A DNA stretch of 64,000 nt. Origin: F23-D06 sp963620035 (lineage in GTDB: Bacteria; Bacteroidota; Bacteroidia; Bacteroidales; WCHB1-69). The notes under the pieces are model-generated. The model searched no databases. It saw only the letters and a program-made list of their open reading frames with translations, and was not told the DNA's origin. Of the stretch, positions 62,561 to 64,000 are shown one piece after another (the stretch's first letter is position 1; the number at the start of each line of letters is the position of its first letter). A program made the translations under genes and the position numbers. Where the stretch lies: NCBI GenBank assembly GCA_963620035.1, contig CAVEXN010000006.1, positions 32,257-96,256 of the forward strand. The letters run 5' to 3'.

Positions 62561-63205
62561 ATGAAAAAATGTATCTTTTTACTCTCGTTCTTTGTAGCCG
62601 CATTGACAGTTTCGGCACAGGAAGTGAACACATCGATGATTGACTTTGCCAAAACACAGATTCCCGGATATCTCGTCAATATCCCGAATGCCACTATCGA
62701 ATTGGCGGATGGGGCTTTCCGCAATATAATGGAAAACCGCTACGGACTCAAGGCTTCCAAAGAGAGCGGATTTAGGGCTTATCTGAACCAGGGTTTCCAG
62801 CCTTTCGGGTCCGAGAACTTCGACATCTACTACACGGTGACCGAATTCGGCAAGAAAAAGAGCAAGACCACGCAACTTGTGTTGATCGTCTGCACGGGCA
62901 ACATGAACGCCGTTACGCCAGCAAACAAACCCGAAACAGATCAGGCAATCAAAACATTCTTGGCACAATTCGCCCCGAAAGTGCAAGCCTACGGACAACA
63001 GCTGAAAGCCGAACAACTGAAAGAGCAAATCACCAAACTCGAGGCGTCAAAGGCTTCGGTCGAGAAAGAGCAGGAAAAGACCGCAAAACAGATCGAGAAG
63101 CTGAACCAGAGCCTTAACGAGATGGCCAAGAAAAAAGCTGATTTCGAAAATCAGATTTCAAAACTTCAATCTGAACTGAAAGATATAGAGAAAAACTTGC
63201 AGTAA
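62561..63205 (+). CDS. Exported protein with C-terminal coiled coil, unknown function
   Basis: The start used is the ATG at 62561, which opens a signal peptide (MKKCIFLLSFFVAALTVSAQ), giving 214 residues; an upstream ATG at 62531 would add ten polar residues. The mature part has a small globular region to about residue 135 (YYTVTEFGKKKSKTTQLVLI). A long charged coiled coil follows, about residues 140-214 (EQITKLEASKASVEKEQEKT). I do not recognise a family. It has its own promoter divergent from dusB. Confidence 0.85.
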   Translation: MKKCIFLLSFFVAALTVSAQEVNTSMIDFAKTQIPGYLVNIPNATIELADGAFRNIMENRYGLKASKESGFRAYLNQGFQPFGSENFDIYYTVTEFGKKKSKTTQLVLIVCTGNMNAVTPANKPETDQAIKTFLAQFAPKVQAYGQQLKAEQLKEQITKLEASKASVEKEQEKTAKQIEKLNQSLNEMAKKKADFENQISKLQSELKDIEKNLQ

Positions 63206-63391
63206 GGAAAAGAACGAAATACAATACCTTGCATTCACGGCCGTTGCAAAACGAGGCGATAAGAGACTGTCGCAAGCCGCTTGTTCCCTGACGGATTTGC
63301 TTTCATTGCCTATCCTTATGTGCCGGATTGGACCTGTTGAGGACAACATGACTTTGACGAAACGACATTCCTTTCTTTTGGGTCGATATTT

Positions 63392-63793
63392 TTATCGGAC
63401 CGCAAAAATTCTAAAATAACGTTTTCTGTTCAGAATGTTGAAGAAAAAAATGATGATTGGTATTCCAAATATGCCGTAAAGCCACCATACGATCGGAAAA
63501 GGAGACAAGTGAAACAGTACGATAATGGCAACAGCGATATCGTATGCCATTGTGATAAAAAGTGGGATGCTGTCAATGGTGTCGTATTCGATTTTGGAGA
63601 AATGCCCCTCCACCCTACAATGCTTCGTTCCGGAATAGCAAAAGTTTTTTATCGAGATGTCAAACTCATCACAATCCAAAGAAAGCGTCAAAGGGTGTAA
63701 ACGAGAGGTTCTTCCGGCAAAATCCCCGTTGATATAAACGTCAAAAGGACGCAGGGGAAGCAACTTCTTTTGGGTAATGACAATGGTTCTCAT
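63392..63793 (-). CDS. Hypothetical membrane protein with two C-terminal helices
   Basis: The 133-residue protein has a beta-rich N-terminal half (VYINGDFAGRTSRLHPLTLS, a PEGA-like sheet pattern) and two membrane helices (IPLFITMAYDIAVAIIVLFH and IVWWLYGIFGIPIIIFFFNI), ending in a basic tail. I do not recognise a family. Its ATG follows the stop of the next gene by 5 bp, so the two are cotranscribed. Confidence 0.75.
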   Translation of the reverse strand: MRTIVITQKKLLPLRPFDVYINGDFAGRTSRLHPLTLSLDCDEFDISIKNFCYSGTKHCRVEGHFSKIEYDTIDSIPLFITMAYDIAVAIIVLFHLSPFPIVWWLYGIFGIPIIIFFFNILNRKRYFRIFAVR

Positions 63794-63798
63794 AGGAA

Positions 63799-64000
63799 TT
63801 AATTACTTGATTCGTTACAATCTTCACATTCGCGTGCGGCTGCCATGGAAAACATTATCATGAAAAACAGTGATTTCTGATTCTCATCATCCCCATATTT
63901 TCTTATTTTCTTGACGAGTTCGTTTCTTGTTTTTAGTCCCATTATTGTCCTAAACGTTTTGATAAAACGCAGTAAGTCAGGGGGTGCCTCAATGAAACCC
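63799..64000 (-). CDS. Partial hypothetical protein (N-terminus beyond window edge)
   Basis: The minus-strand frame enters from the right edge and ends at TAA 63801-63799, giving 66 codons with a C-terminus GLKTRNELVKKIRKYGDDEN, a hydrophobic FFMIMFSMAAARE, and ECEDCNESSN. The C-terminal Cys pair is notable. The true start lies outside the window unless it is the internal ATG in TIMGLKTRN. I recognise no family. Confidence 0.6.
   Translation of the reverse strand, partial: GFIEAPPDLLRFIKTFRTIMGLKTRNELVKKIRKYGDDENQKSLFFMIMFSMAAARECEDCNESSN

Noticed and set aside
1..64000. CRISPR arrays, tRNA and rRNA genes, replication origin, prophage
   Set aside because: I looked through all intergenic gaps and saw no spaced direct repeats, cloverleaf-type sequences, rRNA signatures, DnaA-box clusters or phage genes.

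Overview
The window is a contiguous piece of a chromosome from the phylum Bacteroidota, most likely order Bacteroidales. The evidence is threefold. Genes start after the phylum's characteristic -7 promoter box TAnnTTTGC, which I find at 16 places. Several products are lineage-typical (GldF/GldG, PorU/PorV/PorP/PorK, DUF4831, DUF1599, the DoxX-type BT_3928 family, YfhO). Secreted proteins carry type IX secretion (T9SS) C-terminal sorting domains. I cannot name genus or species. Most of the window is housekeeping sequence. No rRNA, tRNA, CRISPR array, prophage or intact insertion sequence was seen.

Layout. 1-13.1 kb (minus): a partial M16 zinc protease, gldG-gldF, an M3 peptidase, ispF, then the T9SS genes porV and porU. 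13.3-15.9 kb (plus): porP and porK, closed by a terminator and not followed by porL/M/N. 16-21.4 kb (plus): YitT-type membrane protein, purL, bifunctional nuclease. 21.4-23.2 kb (minus): a two-gene ABC transporter whose permease is frameshifted in an A8/C8 tract, preceded by a possible 23-residue peptide gene. 23.2-29.4 kb (minus): YfhO, a YhcC-type radical SAM protein, a lipoprotein, DUF4831, a zinc metallopeptidase. 29.4-32.2 kb: the accessory island. It holds a ~595 bp segment bounded by inverted repeats, then a RiPP-like locus: a Cys-containing precursor-like peptide, a PqqD-like recognition protein, a small membrane protein and a broken TIM-barrel hydrolase.

32.2-35.2 kb (minus): a cobalamin-riboswitch operon with a BtuG-like beta-propeller lipoprotein and a T9SS-sorted surface protein; behind it a TonB-dependent receptor and rpmB. 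38.4-48.4 kb (plus): a gingipain-like C25 protease with a T9SS sorting domain, DUF1599, a DoxX/thioredoxin-like protein, prmC, trpS, a VWA-like protein and DUF4159. 48.6-51.3 kb: an S10-type ribosomal operon reduced to rplC-rplD-rplW-rplB-rpsS and closed by a terminator. 51.5-55.2 kb: acpP-fabF-rnc and a GT39-like membrane glycosyltransferase. 55.2-62.5 kb (minus): clpX-clpP-tig, secG, a TPR-like protein, lptE, a sigma-54 activator, dusB. 62.5-64 kb: small uncharacterised proteins, the last cut by the window edge.

How the parts connect: PorU (sortase), PorV (shuttle), PorP and PorK belong to one secretion machine. Its predicted clients in the window are the C25 protease (38.4-41.8 kb) and the riboswitch-controlled surface protein (32.3-33.8 kb). 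The most novel material is the 29.4-32.2 kb island. Its intact PqqD-like and membrane genes are flanked by three independent disruptions: a 35-bp duplication in the precursor leader, a poly-C frameshift, and a nonsense codon.
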